Source: DAISJD01 sp036821645
GTDB lineage: Bacteria; Pseudomonadota; Alphaproteobacteria; ATCC43930; CGMCC-115725
Length of the DNA: 21,029 bases
Assembly: GCA_036821645.1 (NCBI GenBank)
Contig: DAISJD010000045.1
Coordinates: 1-21,029 of the forward strand
Direction of reading: 5' to 3'
In this document: in pieces, positions 1-8,139 of the stretch
Layout: each line of letters starts with the position of its first letter
How positions within the stretch are numbered: the stretch's first letter is position 1
Program-made: the position numbers and the translations under genes
Notes under the pieces: model-generated
The model's input: only the letters and a program-made list of their open reading frames with translations
Told to the model about the DNA's origin: nothing
Database searches by the model: none

Positions 1-1434
1 GCTCATAAGGGCTTTGCCCCACGACCCGCCCCCGAAATCGCGACCATGGATCTCGCCCCGCTCTGCCTCGATCTCGCCTGCTGGGGCGTGCGCGCGGCGG
101 ACGGCCTGCGCCTCCTCGACCCACCCGACCCAGCAGCCTTCGCGGTCGCCAACCGGCTTTTGACCAGGCTCCAGGCCCTCGATCCCGCCGGCAGCGTAAC
201 GCAACGCGGCAAGGCCATGGCGGCCCTCGGCATCGATCCGCGTCTGGCCGCCCTCGTCCTTTCGGCAAAAGACGGTGCCGATGGCTGGCTTGCCTGCCTG
301 ATTGCCGCCTTTTTGGGCGAAGGCGGCAGCCGGGGGGAGGTCGATCTCTGCACGATGCTCGCCCGGTTGGAACGGCCGCAAGATCACGCCGCACGACGTA
401 CCCTCGACCTCGCCCGGCGCATCGCCCGGCAACTCGCGATCACCCCCAGCCCGATCAGTCCAAGCCGGGCCGGTTCCTTGCTCGCCCCGGCCTTCTTCGA
501 TCGGATTGCCCAACGCCGTGCCGAGATGGGACGGTTTCGCCTGTCGGGGGGGCAAGGGGCCATCCTCTCGGACCAAGACCCGCTTGCCGCCGAGGCATTT
601 TTGGTCGTGGCCGATCTCGACGGTGCCATACCCGAAAGCCGGATCTGGCTTGCCGCCCCGATCACCGGCGCCGAAATCGCCCGGATCTTCGCCGACGATC
701 TGACGATCGATGACGAAATCAGATTCGATGCCGCCACCGGCAGTATCCAGGCCAAACGCAAAAAACGCCTGGGTGCCCTGGTCCTCGAAGAACAGGCCGT
801 GCAAGATCCGCCCGCAGCGGCGATCCGCGCCGGCCTTCTCGGCGCAATCAAACGGTCCGGCCTCGGTCTCTTGACCTGGACCGAGGCTGCCCGGTCGCTC
901 CAGGCGCGCATCGGCTTCATGGCTCGGTTGACCGGGACTGACGACTGGCCCGCCGTCGGCGATGAGGATCTCTTGGCCGATCTCGATGGATGGTTGGGCG
1001 AGGCAATGACAGGCAAATCCCGCATCGCCGATTTGGCCGGCCTCGATCTTGCGTCCTTGCTGCGCAACCGGCTCGACTGGCCGCAGCAACAGGCCCTCGA
1101 TCGCGACGCCCCGATCAGTCTGACGGTCCCGTCCGGTTCCAAAATCCCGATCGACTATACCAGCGGCGATCAGCCGATCCTGGCGGTAAAATTACAAGAA
1201 ATGTTCGGCCTTGCCACCCATCCGACCATCGCGGGCGGGCGGGTTCGCCTCGTCCTTCACCTCTTGTCGCCAGCCCGCCGTCCGATCCAGGTGACAAGCG
1301 ATCTGCCGGGATTTTGGGCGGGCTCTTATAAGGCGGTGCGGGCCGATCTGCGCGGACGCTATCCCCGTCATCCCTGGCCGGAAGACCCCTTGGCAGCCCC
1401 GCCAACGGCACGGGCAAAGCCCCGGGGGACGTGA
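1..1434 (+). CDS. hrpB: ATP-dependent helicase HrpB, C-terminal part (5' end outside window)
   Basis: The reading frame is open from base 1 and ends at TGA 1432-1434, giving 477 residues, whereas HrpB proteins are usually about 800-850. The visible part starts just before the helicase-associated region (PEIATMDLAPLCLDLACWG, where the family has a PEI..-DL-PL.L-LA-WG pattern). It continues through the winged-helix/HA2-type segment into the HrpB-specific C-terminal domain, with LLTWTEAARSLQARIGF and, near the end, PSGSKIPIDY and LPGFWAGSYKAVRADLRGRYPRHPWPEDP, which I recognise as family hallmarks. The DEAH ATPase motifs must lie upstream of the window. HrpB is a DEAH-box putative RNA helicase of poorly defined role. 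An internal ATG at base 46 should not be taken as the start, because family similarity continues upstream of it. It ends 33 bp from the convergent small exported-protein gene. Confidence 0.93.
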   Translation, partial: AHKGFAPRPAPEIATMDLAPLCLDLACWGVRAADGLRLLDPPDPAAFAVANRLLTRLQALDPAGSVTQRGKAMAALGIDPRLAALVLSAKDGADGWLACLIAAFLGEGGSRGEVDLCTMLARLERPQDHAARRTLDLARRIARQLAITPSPISPSRAGSLLAPAFFDRIAQRRAEMGRFRLSGGQGAILSDQDPLAAEAFLVVADLDGAIPESRIWLAAPITGAEIARIFADDLTIDDEIRFDAATGSIQAKRKKRLGALVLEEQAVQDPPAAAIRAGLLGAIKRSGLGLLTWTEAARSLQARIGFMARLTGTDDWPAVGDEDLLADLDGWLGEAMTGKSRIADLAGLDLASLLRNRLDWPQQQALDRDAPISLTVPSGSKIPIDYTSGDQPILAVKLQEMFGLATHPTIAGGRVRLVLHLLSPARRPIQVTSDLPGFWAGSYKAVRADLRGRYPRHPWPEDPLAAPPTARAKPRGT

Positions 1435-1467
1435 TCGGGGCGCATCATCGGGTATTTGGGGAAATAT

Positions 1468-1953
1468 TTAGGGGCTTTTGGGCCGATCCATCGTGCCGCC
1501 ATCCCAGGCGAACCGCCATGTCCCGTCCTTCTGCCGCGCCCACACAGTCAGATATGTCCCAGTCGACGTGATGTCGTCGCCCGTCTTTGCGGTCACATGC
1601 TGCATATAGGAACCGCTGCTGACGGCATAATCGCCGAAGACCCGCACGAAACCGGGCTCCCAATCGAGTCTGAAACCGGGTTTGGCATAGATCCCGGCAA
1701 AAAACGCCTGCACCGCCGCCTTGCCATGGGCACCGGCGGCACTCGCATCGTCGGCGGCAAAATCGCCCCAGGCTTTTTCCTTATCGGTGATCGAAGCCGC
1801 GTGGAACGCCCTGTCCGTTGCCAAAACCGCCTGCTCGTCCGCCGCCCCGACCGCAGCCCCGTCAAGGGGGGTCGCTTGTGCCGCCATCACAGATCCCATG
1901 ACGATCGCCGCCATGACGGGCACCCTAGCCCATCGTCCCTTCACCCACACCAT
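1468..1953 (-). CDS. Exported SnoaL/NTF2-like (DUF4440-type) small protein
   Basis: From the ATG at 1953 this encodes 161 residues. The N-terminus has basic residues (VKGRWAR), a hydrophobic stretch (VPVMAAIVMGSVMA) and an AQA site, i.e. a Sec signal peptide, so the protein is probably periplasmic. The mature part (ADEQAVLATDRAFHAASITDKEKAWGDFAADDA ... TGTYLTVWARQKDGTWRFAWDGG) has the layout of the SnoaL/DUF4440 cone-shaped alpha+beta fold: an early helix with an AF-AA-K pattern and a final YLTVW..Q.DG.WR strand pair. Members bind small ligands or act as isomerases or hydrolases; no catalytic role can be assigned here. Starts further upstream (ATG 1965, ATG 1977, GTG 1998) are in frame. 1953 is preferred because GGAG lies 6 nt upstream and the signal peptide begins there, although 1965 has the same spacing. 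The GTG abuts the TGA of the patatin gene, so the two are probably co-transcribed. Confidence 0.78.
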   Translation of the reverse strand: MVWVKGRWARVPVMAAIVMGSVMAAQATPLDGAAVGAADEQAVLATDRAFHAASITDKEKAWGDFAADDASAAGAHGKAAVQAFFAGIYAKPGFRLDWEPGFVRVFGDYAVSSGSYMQHVTAKTGDDITSTGTYLTVWARQKDGTWRFAWDGGTMDRPKSP

Positions 1954-1986
1954 CGCCCGCTCCATCGCCCGCTCCATCGCCCTGTC
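1951..1986. repeat. 12-bp tandem repeat carrying SD and start codons
   Basis: CATCGCCCGCTC occurs twice in tandem (1951-1962, 1963-1974), followed by a degenerate third copy CATCGCCCTGTC (1975-1986). On the minus strand each perfect unit reads ATGGAGCGGGCG, so each unit supplies both an ATG and a GGAG ribosome-binding core for the next ATG. The repeat lies in frame at the beginning of the SnoaL-like gene, so copy-number change adds or removes Met-Glu-Arg-Ala and a translation start without a frameshift. Confidence 0.85.
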
Positions 1987-1998
1987 TGCGGCCAACAC

Positions 1999-3081
1999 TC
2001 ACAGATATTGCGCGCGAATATTGACACTGGAACGCAAGCCCAGGGCCTCGTAATTCTCGTCAAGCCAACGTCCGGCATAATCGCGGCCGATATCGCGCAA
2101 ATGTTGCAGAAAGCCCCAATCGGCATTCAGTTTGGAATTGACGCCCAGTTTGATCATGACATCGTCGGCGGAAATCGAATGGATCAACATCTGACGCATC
2201 TCATTGCGGTCGAGTTTGCCGTCTTCGATCAATTTCGTCACGAAAGCAATCGCCCGCATTTCCCGCATCAAGGAAGAATTGAACCCGATTTCATTGATCC
2301 GGTTCATAATATCCCGCGCCGTCACCGGCACGTCGGGTCGTTCCAACGGATTGATATGAACGATGACGATATCACTGCTCTTGCAATTGTAGATCAAAGG
2401 AAACAGGGCGGGATTGCCCATATAGCCGCCATCCCAATAATGTTCCCCGTTCAACTCGACCGCCTGAAACATATACGGCAGACAAGCCGAGGCCAACACC
2501 GCCTGGGCGCATAACTCGCTGCGTTCGAACAATTTGATCTTGCCCGTGCGCACATTGGTCGCGGAAATAAAGAGCTTCACCTTGCCCGGATCTTCGCGCA
2601 ACACCTTGAAATCGACGCAGGATTCCAAAATTTTTTTCAAGGGATTGACATTGGCCGGATTGAACTCGTAGGGCGATAAAAGCCGCGACATCAAATCCAT
2701 CATCACAAAGGATGGCGAATAATCGAGGGCGAAATTATCGACCCATCGGTCGAGAAAACTGGGCTGCAACGGGCCGATCGCGGCCGCATCGCTGACCCGT
2801 TTCCAAAAGGTTTCAAGCGCCCGCTTCGCCCCTTGGCGTCCGCCCGTGACAAGGCCATAGGCCATAACCACGGAATTCATGGCACCGGCCGAGGTTGCAC
2901 TGATGCCTTCGATCTCGATCCGCTCGTCATCCATGAGACGGTCGAGAACGCCCCAGGTAAAGGCACCATGGGCACCGCCGCCTTGCAGCGCAAGATTGAC
3001 AACCCGCGTCGCGCCCGACGCCTGACCGGCACCCGTTTTAGTCACCGTGAACTCCGGCTGTGACGACTTAGACATTGGCAT
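1999..3081 (-). CDS. Patatin-like phospholipase family protein
   Basis: This is a patatin-fold lipid acyl hydrolase (serine/aspartate dyad), probably cytoplasmic because no signal peptide or membrane segment is visible. Counting from the TTG at 3093, the oxyanion-hole loop GGGAHG is at residues 38-43. The nucleophile elbow ATSAG is at 66-70, with Ser68 in place and the first glycine of GxSxG replaced by alanine. The catalytic Asp221 is in DGGYMGNPA. The C-terminal third (MNRINEIGFNSSLMREMRAI...) is typical of bacterial patatins of about 350-370 residues. The chosen start is the ATG at 3081, preceded by GAGA with 5-nt spacing; the ATG at 3075 and the TTG at 3093 are alternatives. It is the first gene of a two-gene minus-strand unit with the exported SnoaL-like protein. 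Substrate is unknown; phospholipase A-type activity is the family expectation. Confidence 0.9.
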   Translation of the reverse strand: MPMSKSSQPEFTVTKTGAGQASGATRVVNLALQGGGAHGAFTWGVLDRLMDDERIEIEGISATSAGAMNSVVMAYGLVTGGRQGAKRALETFWKRVSDAAAIGPLQPSFLDRWVDNFALDYSPSFVMMDLMSRLLSPYEFNPANVNPLKKILESCVDFKVLREDPGKVKLFISATNVRTGKIKLFERSELCAQAVLASACLPYMFQAVELNGEHYWDGGYMGNPALFPLIYNCKSSDIVIVHINPLERPDVPVTARDIMNRINEIGFNSSLMREMRAIAFVTKLIEDGKLDRNEMRQMLIHSISADDVMIKLGVNSKLNADWGFLQHLRDIGRDYAGRWLDENYEALGLRSSVNIRAQYL

Positions 3082-3635
3082 GCTTTCTCGCAATCATCTG
3101 CCTATCCCATGGCATAAAGGGTGGAGCGACACTCGAACCCGCGCGCCCGGTCCGGAACCAAGATGCCCACGGACCATAAAAACGTATTGCACACAAGACC
3201 CGAGACAGATTCCATCTCGCCCGCGTCCGACCCATCGATAACCCGTCATGGTTTGCATCATAATCACACTCCAGGCCATTCAACAGAGAAGGATTCGTGT
3301 GTCTTAAGAAATATCATGCGGTTTACGCCCGCTTTGCGCTTAATGCGCGCCCAGCTGCGGTCGTCAGGGCGTGGTAACACGGGTAAAATTTACGAATCGT
3401 TGAAAAGGAGGGCACTTTGCCGAAACGTACGCTCAGCCTTGGATAAAACCAAAGCCGTTCGGGCAAAACCCGGCGGCCATTACCGTTTTGTTTGAAATAA
3501 TTTGTTACGCTCGTGCCGTGTCCGCGTCATCATGATGTTATGATGTTGGCCCTATGGTCATGGTGCGGCCATAGCCCGCGATGGAATGGGTGTCTGCCCC
3601 CGGTCTCGGTCACTTCTTCGATGGTGGTATCTTTC
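3082..3635. other. Intergenic region between patatin gene and efflux operon
   Basis: This is about 550 bp between divergent genes. I see no convincing protein gene: the open frames here have no family resemblance and no ribosome-binding site. It must hold promoters for both sides. Noted elements are an inverted repeat GGTCCG (3149-3154)/CGGACC (3170-3175); a perfect AGGAGG ribosome-binding sequence at 3406-3411 serving only a nine-codon TTG frame (3417-3446); an AT-rich patch 3486-3509 that could be the efflux promoter; a 10-bp palindrome CATCATGATG (3528-3537); and an inverted repeat CTATGG (3552-3557)/CCATAG (3569-3574) with 11-bp spacing, a plausible repressor operator 60-80 bp before mdtA. 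No match to the sigma-70 consensus is good enough to call. Confidence 0.5.
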
Positions 3636-4982
3636 ATGCGTTTTGGTTGGTTCGTCCTCATAGTCGCCGTGACAGCGGGTGGTACCGGTTACTTTTATCG
3701 CGACGATCTCGCGCGCCTTGCCGCCTTTTCGCCCGGATTGCCCAAAACGGCCGCAGCACTGAACGCAGCACCGAACCAAGGTACTCCAGCCGCGACAGCC
3801 GGACGGGGCAGCGGCGGACGCGGCGGCCCGCAACGTCCCGATCTGCCGGTGCCGGTCACACTCGCAACAGTACGCTTGCAGGATGTCCCCCTCTATCTGA
3901 CCGGGATCGGCACGGTTGCCGCCAACAACACGGTTCAGGTTCGTCCCAGAGTCGACGGTCAATTGATGGATGTCCGCTTCAAGGAAGGCCAAGACGTCAA
4001 GGCGGGCGACGTCTTGGCACTCATCGATCCGCGTCAATATCAGGCCAGTCTGAAACAGGCCCAAGCCGCCCTGCAAAAGGATCAGGCGAATCTCGCCAAC
4101 GTGAAACGCGACCTCGAACGGTTCGATCAACTATCCGGCAACGGCTATGCCACCCGTCAATCGGTCGATACGCAAAAAGCCCTCGTCGCCCAGTTGGAGG
4201 CCCAGGCAATCGCCGATCAGGCCCAAATCGATATCGCCAAGACTCAGTTGGACTACACGACGATCACGGCCCCGATCGATGGCCGCACGGGTCTGCGTCA
4301 AGTCGATGTCGGCAATATCCTACGCGCCCTCGACACGGTTCAGATCGTCACCATTACGCAAATACAGCCGATCGGGGTGCTCTTTACGCTTCCCGCCGAT
4401 AATCTCGGCAAAATCAATCGCGCCCTGGCGGATCACCCGCTCCCCGTCGAAGCCTATGCCAAGGACAATGCCACCAAATTGGCCGACGGCTCCTTGCTGC
4501 TCGTCGACAATCAGATCGATCAGCAAACCGGCACGATCAAATTGAAGGCGGTTTTCCCCAACACCGATCGCGCCCTGTGGCCCGGTCAGTTCGTCAATGC
4601 CCATCTCTTGATCGAAACCCGCCGCAATGCCGTCACCCTGCCGACGGCGGCGATCCAACGCGGACCGAACGGACCCTATGTTTGGCTCGTCAACCCCGAC
4701 AAAACCGTCGCCATGCGCGAAATCGGTCTTGGGGTTGCCCAGGACGGCATGACCCTGGTCGATCGCGGCCTCGTCGGCGGGGAAACCTATGTCCTCGAAG
4801 GGCAATATCGCCTCCAACCCGGCACCAAGATCGAAGAAATCGCCCCCGATCGGGATCGCCCGGCGACAGAGGCCGAGACACCGACGGCAAAACCGCCGGG
4901 CAGCCTGAAATCGGCCGAGGATCAAGGCGGCATGCGCCCGCACAAACGCCGCACGGACGGTGCACCGGCGGATCGCTCATGA
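3636..4982 (+). CDS. mdtA: RND efflux periplasmic adaptor (membrane fusion protein), MdtA type
   Basis: The periplasmic adaptor links the RND pump to an outer-membrane channel. From the ATG at 3636 it has 448 residues. An N-terminal membrane anchor (about residues 4-21, FGWFVLIVAVTAGGTGYF) is followed by a Gly/Arg-rich linker, then the barrel/lipoyl halves (VPVTLATVRLQDVPLYLTG..., VRPRVDGQLMDVRFKEGQDVKAGDVLALIDP). Next come a helical hairpin (QASLKQAQAALQKDQANLANVKRDLERF ... ALVAQLEAQ) and the second lipoyl half (LDYTTITAPIDGRTGLRQVDVGN). The beta-barrel and membrane-proximal domains close with LPTAAIQRGPNGPYVWLV. The sequence matches the MdtA/MuxA branch closely. An upstream in-frame ATG (3621) is possible; 3636 is favoured by GGTGG 8 nt upstream and by the basic residue before the anchor. 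Its TGA overlaps the ATG of mdtB (ATGA), showing translational coupling. Confidence 0.92.
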   Translation: MRFGWFVLIVAVTAGGTGYFYRDDLARLAAFSPGLPKTAAALNAAPNQGTPAATAGRGSGGRGGPQRPDLPVPVTLATVRLQDVPLYLTGIGTVAANNTVQVRPRVDGQLMDVRFKEGQDVKAGDVLALIDPRQYQASLKQAQAALQKDQANLANVKRDLERFDQLSGNGYATRQSVDTQKALVAQLEAQAIADQAQIDIAKTQLDYTTITAPIDGRTGLRQVDVGNILRALDTVQIVTITQIQPIGVLFTLPADNLGKINRALADHPLPVEAYAKDNATKLADGSLLLVDNQIDQQTGTIKLKAVFPNTDRALWPGQFVNAHLLIETRRNAVTLPTAAIQRGPNGPYVWLVNPDKTVAMREIGLGVAQDGMTLVDRGLVGGETYVLEGQYRLQPGTKIEEIAPDRDRPATEAETPTAKPPGSLKSAEDQGGMRPHKRRTDGAPADRS

Positions 4983-7900
4983 AATCCAATCTCTCGGCCC
5001 TGTTTATCCTGCGGCCCATTGCCACCACGCTTTTAATGGTCGGCCTGATGCTGCTTGGCATCATCGGCTATCGCGCTCTGCCGATTGCGGCCCTGCCGGA
5101 TGTGGATTTCCCGACGATCGAGGTGACGGCCCAATATCCGGGCACGGGCCCCGAGATCATGGCGGCCACTGTCACGACCCCGCTCGAACATCAATTCGGC
5201 CAGATTGCCGGTCTCACCCTGATGACGTCGACCAGTTCGTTCGGCACCAGCCAGATCACCCTGCAATTCAACCTCGACCGGGATATCGACGCCGCCGCAC
5301 AGGACGTGCAATCCGCCATCAACGCGGCCTCGGGGCTTTTGCCGCGCAACTTGCCCAACCCACCGACCTACAGCAAGGTCAATCCCGCCGACACGCCAAT
5401 TTTGATTTTGGCGCTGACATCGACGGAACTTTCCCTGCGGGCGGTCAATGATTATGCCGATACTGTCATCGCGCAAAAATTGAGCCAAGTATCAGGCGTC
5501 GGCCTCGTCACGATCGAAGGCGGTCAAAAGCAGGCCGTCCGCCTGCAACTCAATCCGACAGCCCTGACCGGCCTCGGTCTTTCCTTGGAAGATGTGCGCA
5601 GCGCCATTGCCGCTGCCACGGTCAATCTGCCGAAAGGGGCGCTGGACGGTCAGCGTCAGGCGTTTCAGATCGGGGCCAATGACCAATTATTCACCGGCGA
5701 CGCCTATCGCGATCTGGTGATCGCCTATCGCAACAATGCCCCGGTTCGCCTGAAAGACGTGGCCGAGGTGGTGGACGGCGTCGAAAATGACAGATTGGCC
5801 GGGTGGTACGACGGCAAGCCCGCCGTAATCATCGACGTGCAGCGACAACCGGGTGCCAATATCATCGAGGTGGTAAAAGCCATCAAGAACCTGATCCCGC
5901 GCTTGAAATCCGCCATCCCGCCGACCATTGCCCTATCGGTTTTGACCGATCGGACCGAAACGATCAAAGCCTCGATCGAAGACGTTCAATTCACCCTGAT
6001 CTTGACCATCGGTCTCGTGATCATGGTGATCTTCGTCTTCTTGCGCAAAATTTGGGCGACGATCATTCCGAGCGTGACCTTGCCCGTCTCGATCATCGCC
6101 ACGTTCGGCGTCATGGCGCTTGCCGGGTTCAGTCTCGACAATCTTTCGCTGATGGCACTCACCGTCGCCTCGGGCTTCGTCGTCGATGACGCGATCGTCA
6201 TGATCGAAAATATCGTACGCTATATCGAGGCGGGCGACGATCCCTTGAAGGCGGCCCTCAAGGGTTCGCGCCAGATCGGCTTTACGGTCATCTCGCTCAC
6301 CGTGTCGCTGATCGCCGTCTTCATCCCGTTACTGCTGATGGGCGGGGTGATCGGTCGGTTATTCCGCGAATTCGCCATCACGCTCTCGGTTGCCGTCGCG
6401 ATTTCCGCCGTCGTCTCTCTCACTCTGACGCCGATGATGTGCGCCAAGCTGCTGCGCGCCGATCGGCCGGATCACAAGCCCGGTTTCCTCGTCCGGTGGA
6501 GCGAATATGGCTTTGACGGGTTGCGGGATTTCTATGCCTTGGGCTTGCGCCTCGTGCTGCGCCATCAGATCATGACGCTGGGCTTTACCGTTTTGACCCT
6601 GTTTGCCACACTCTATCTTTATGTCATCGTGCCGAAGGGCTTTCTGCCGCAGCAAGATACCGGTCTCCTGGTCGGCATCACCGACACGGCCCCCGATATT
6701 TCCTTTTCAGCCATGTCGCGTCGGCAATTGGCCTTGGCGGAGATCATCAGGCGCGATCCCGATGTCGTCTCGGTCAGTTCGTTCGTCGGCACCGGCACCG
6801 TCAATGCGACCGGCAATGCCGGGCGGCTCTTCATCAATCTAAAACCCCGCACGGCGCGCACGGCCAGCGCCGAGACGATCATGCAGCGGATCAAACAAGC
6901 CACAAGCGCCTTGGGCACGATCGATCTCTACCTGCAATCGGTGCAAGACATTCAAATCGAAGGCAAATTATCCCGCACGCAATATCAATACACCTTGCAG
7001 GATTCAAACCCGCTCGAACTCAGTTTTTGGGTCCCGCGTCTCGTCGCAGCCCTCAAGGCGGCCCCGGAACTGGCCGATGTGGCAAGCGATCAGCAAGAAG
7101 GCGGCTTACAGGCGATGTTGCGGATCGACCGGGATGCCGCATCCCGCCTCGGCGTGTCGATCCAGGCAATCGACGACACGCTCTACGATGCGTTCGGTCA
7201 ACGCCAAATCGCGACCATCTTCACCCAAACCAATCAATATCACGTCATTCTCGAAATCGACCCGGCACTTAAAACCAGCCCGTCGGCTTTTCACAGCCTC
7301 TTCGTCAAATCCCAAACCGGCCAGATGGTCGCCCTCGATTCCGTCGCCAGCATGGAACAACGGACATCGGCCCTTGCGATTACCCATCAGGGTTTGTTCC
7401 CAGCCGCAACCTTGTCGTTCAACGTACCGCAAGGAACCTCGCTTGGGGCCGCCCTCGACGCGATCGCCAGGGCCGAAGACCGGATCGGCCTGCCCGAGAC
7501 GATCGCCACCAATTTCAGCGGCGGGGCGGCAGAATTTCGCCGTTCGCTCGACAGCGAGGGTCTGTTGATTCTGGCCGCCATCGTCACGGTCTATATCGTG
7601 CTGGGCGTCCTTTATGAAAGTTTCATCCACCCGATCACCATCCTATCGACCCTGCCGTCGGCCGGGGTGGGCGCACTCGTGGCCTTGATGGCGGCCGGGG
7701 CGGATCTCGGGATCATTTCTCTCATCGGCATCATTCTGCTGATCGGGATCGTCAAAAAGAACGCGATCATGATGATCGATTTCGCCTTGGAGGCCGAACG
7801 CCATCACGGCAAATCACCCCGTGAAGCGATTTACGAGGCCTCGTTGCTGCGCTTTCGCCCGATCATGATGACCACGATGGCGGCTCTCCTTGGGGCGCTG

Positions 7901-8128
7901 CCCCTTGCCCTCGGCACCGGCACCGGCTCGGAATTGCGCCAACCCTTGGGCATCGCCATCGTCGGCGGTCTCATCGCCAGTCAGATTCTGACCCTTTACA
8001 CCACCCCCGTCGTCTATCTGGCTTTCGACCGGCTGCAACGGCGTCTGGCGTCGTTGTTGGGCGTCGAGGCAACACCGCCCGACGGTGCGCGGCACCACGC
8101 GCCGTCCTTGCCCCGGGCGGCGGAATAG
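4979..8128 (+). CDS. mdtB: RND multidrug efflux permease subunit, MdtB/MuxB type
   Basis: This inner-membrane proton-driven transporter has 1049 residues, within the usual RND size. The start is the ATG overlapping the mdtA stop. The N-terminus (LFILRPIATTLLMVGLMLLGIIGYRALPIAALPDVDFPTIEV) and the sections NLPNPPTYSKVNPAD, SQVSGVGLVTIEGGQ and MVIFVFLRKIWATIIPSV follow E. coli MdtB closely. The TM4 proton-relay pair is Asp403-Asp404 in GFVVDDAIVMIENI, and the TM10 lysine is in IGIVKKNAIMMIDFALEAERHHGKSPREAI. The layout is RND: TM1, a large periplasmic porter/docking loop, TM2-7, a second loop (from about FLPQQDTGLL), TM8-12. In E. coli, MdtB and MdtC form a mixed trimer in which MdtB is mainly the proton-translocating partner; the same division is inferred here. 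An 11-bp gap separates it from mdtC. Confidence 0.92.
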   Translation: MKSNLSALFILRPIATTLLMVGLMLLGIIGYRALPIAALPDVDFPTIEVTAQYPGTGPEIMAATVTTPLEHQFGQIAGLTLMTSTSSFGTSQITLQFNLDRDIDAAAQDVQSAINAASGLLPRNLPNPPTYSKVNPADTPILILALTSTELSLRAVNDYADTVIAQKLSQVSGVGLVTIEGGQKQAVRLQLNPTALTGLGLSLEDVRSAIAAATVNLPKGALDGQRQAFQIGANDQLFTGDAYRDLVIAYRNNAPVRLKDVAEVVDGVENDRLAGWYDGKPAVIIDVQRQPGANIIEVVKAIKNLIPRLKSAIPPTIALSVLTDRTETIKASIEDVQFTLILTIGLVIMVIFVFLRKIWATIIPSVTLPVSIIATFGVMALAGFSLDNLSLMALTVASGFVVDDAIVMIENIVRYIEAGDDPLKAALKGSRQIGFTVISLTVSLIAVFIPLLLMGGVIGRLFREFAITLSVAVAISAVVSLTLTPMMCAKLLRADRPDHKPGFLVRWSEYGFDGLRDFYALGLRLVLRHQIMTLGFTVLTLFATLYLYVIVPKGFLPQQDTGLLVGITDTAPDISFSAMSRRQLALAEIIRRDPDVVSVSSFVGTGTVNATGNAGRLFINLKPRTARTASAETIMQRIKQATSALGTIDLYLQSVQDIQIEGKLSRTQYQYTLQDSNPLELSFWVPRLVAALKAAPELADVASDQQEGGLQAMLRIDRDAASRLGVSIQAIDDTLYDAFGQRQIATIFTQTNQYHVILEIDPALKTSPSAFHSLFVKSQTGQMVALDSVASMEQRTSALAITHQGLFPAATLSFNVPQGTSLGAALDAIARAEDRIGLPETIATNFSGGAAEFRRSLDSEGLLILAAIVTVYIVLGVLYESFIHPITILSTLPSAGVGALVALMAAGADLGIISLIGIILLIGIVKKNAIMMIDFALEAERHHGKSPREAIYEASLLRFRPIMMTTMAALLGALPLALGTGTGSELRQPLGIAIVGGLIASQILTLYTTPVVYLAFDRLQRRLASLLGVEATPPDGARHHAPSLPRAAE

Positions 8129-8139
8129 GGATCGGCATC

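Noticed and set aside
1456..2514. 352-codon plus-strand open frame opposite the SnoaL-like and patatin genes
   Set aside because: Antisense shadow; His/Arg/Pro-rich with no recognisable motif, whereas the minus-strand frames have clear families.
3121..3145. tRNA-like T-arm on the minus strand (GGGTTCGAGTG followed by a GCTCCACC-like 3' end)
   Set aside because: The T stem has mismatches, no matching 5' acceptor strand, anticodon arm or D arm can be found at the right distance, so it is not a tRNA and is too short to call a fragment.
3121..3495. Open frame of 124 codons on the plus strand in the patatin-mdtA gap
   Set aside because: No ribosome-binding site, no domain-like pattern, mixed low-complexity basic composition; it looks like chance openness of GC-rich DNA.
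4577..4978. Longer start for mdtB within mdtA
   Set aside because: The frame is open upstream but family similarity begins at the ATG 4979, which overlaps the mdtA stop; the extension is a shadow of mdtA.
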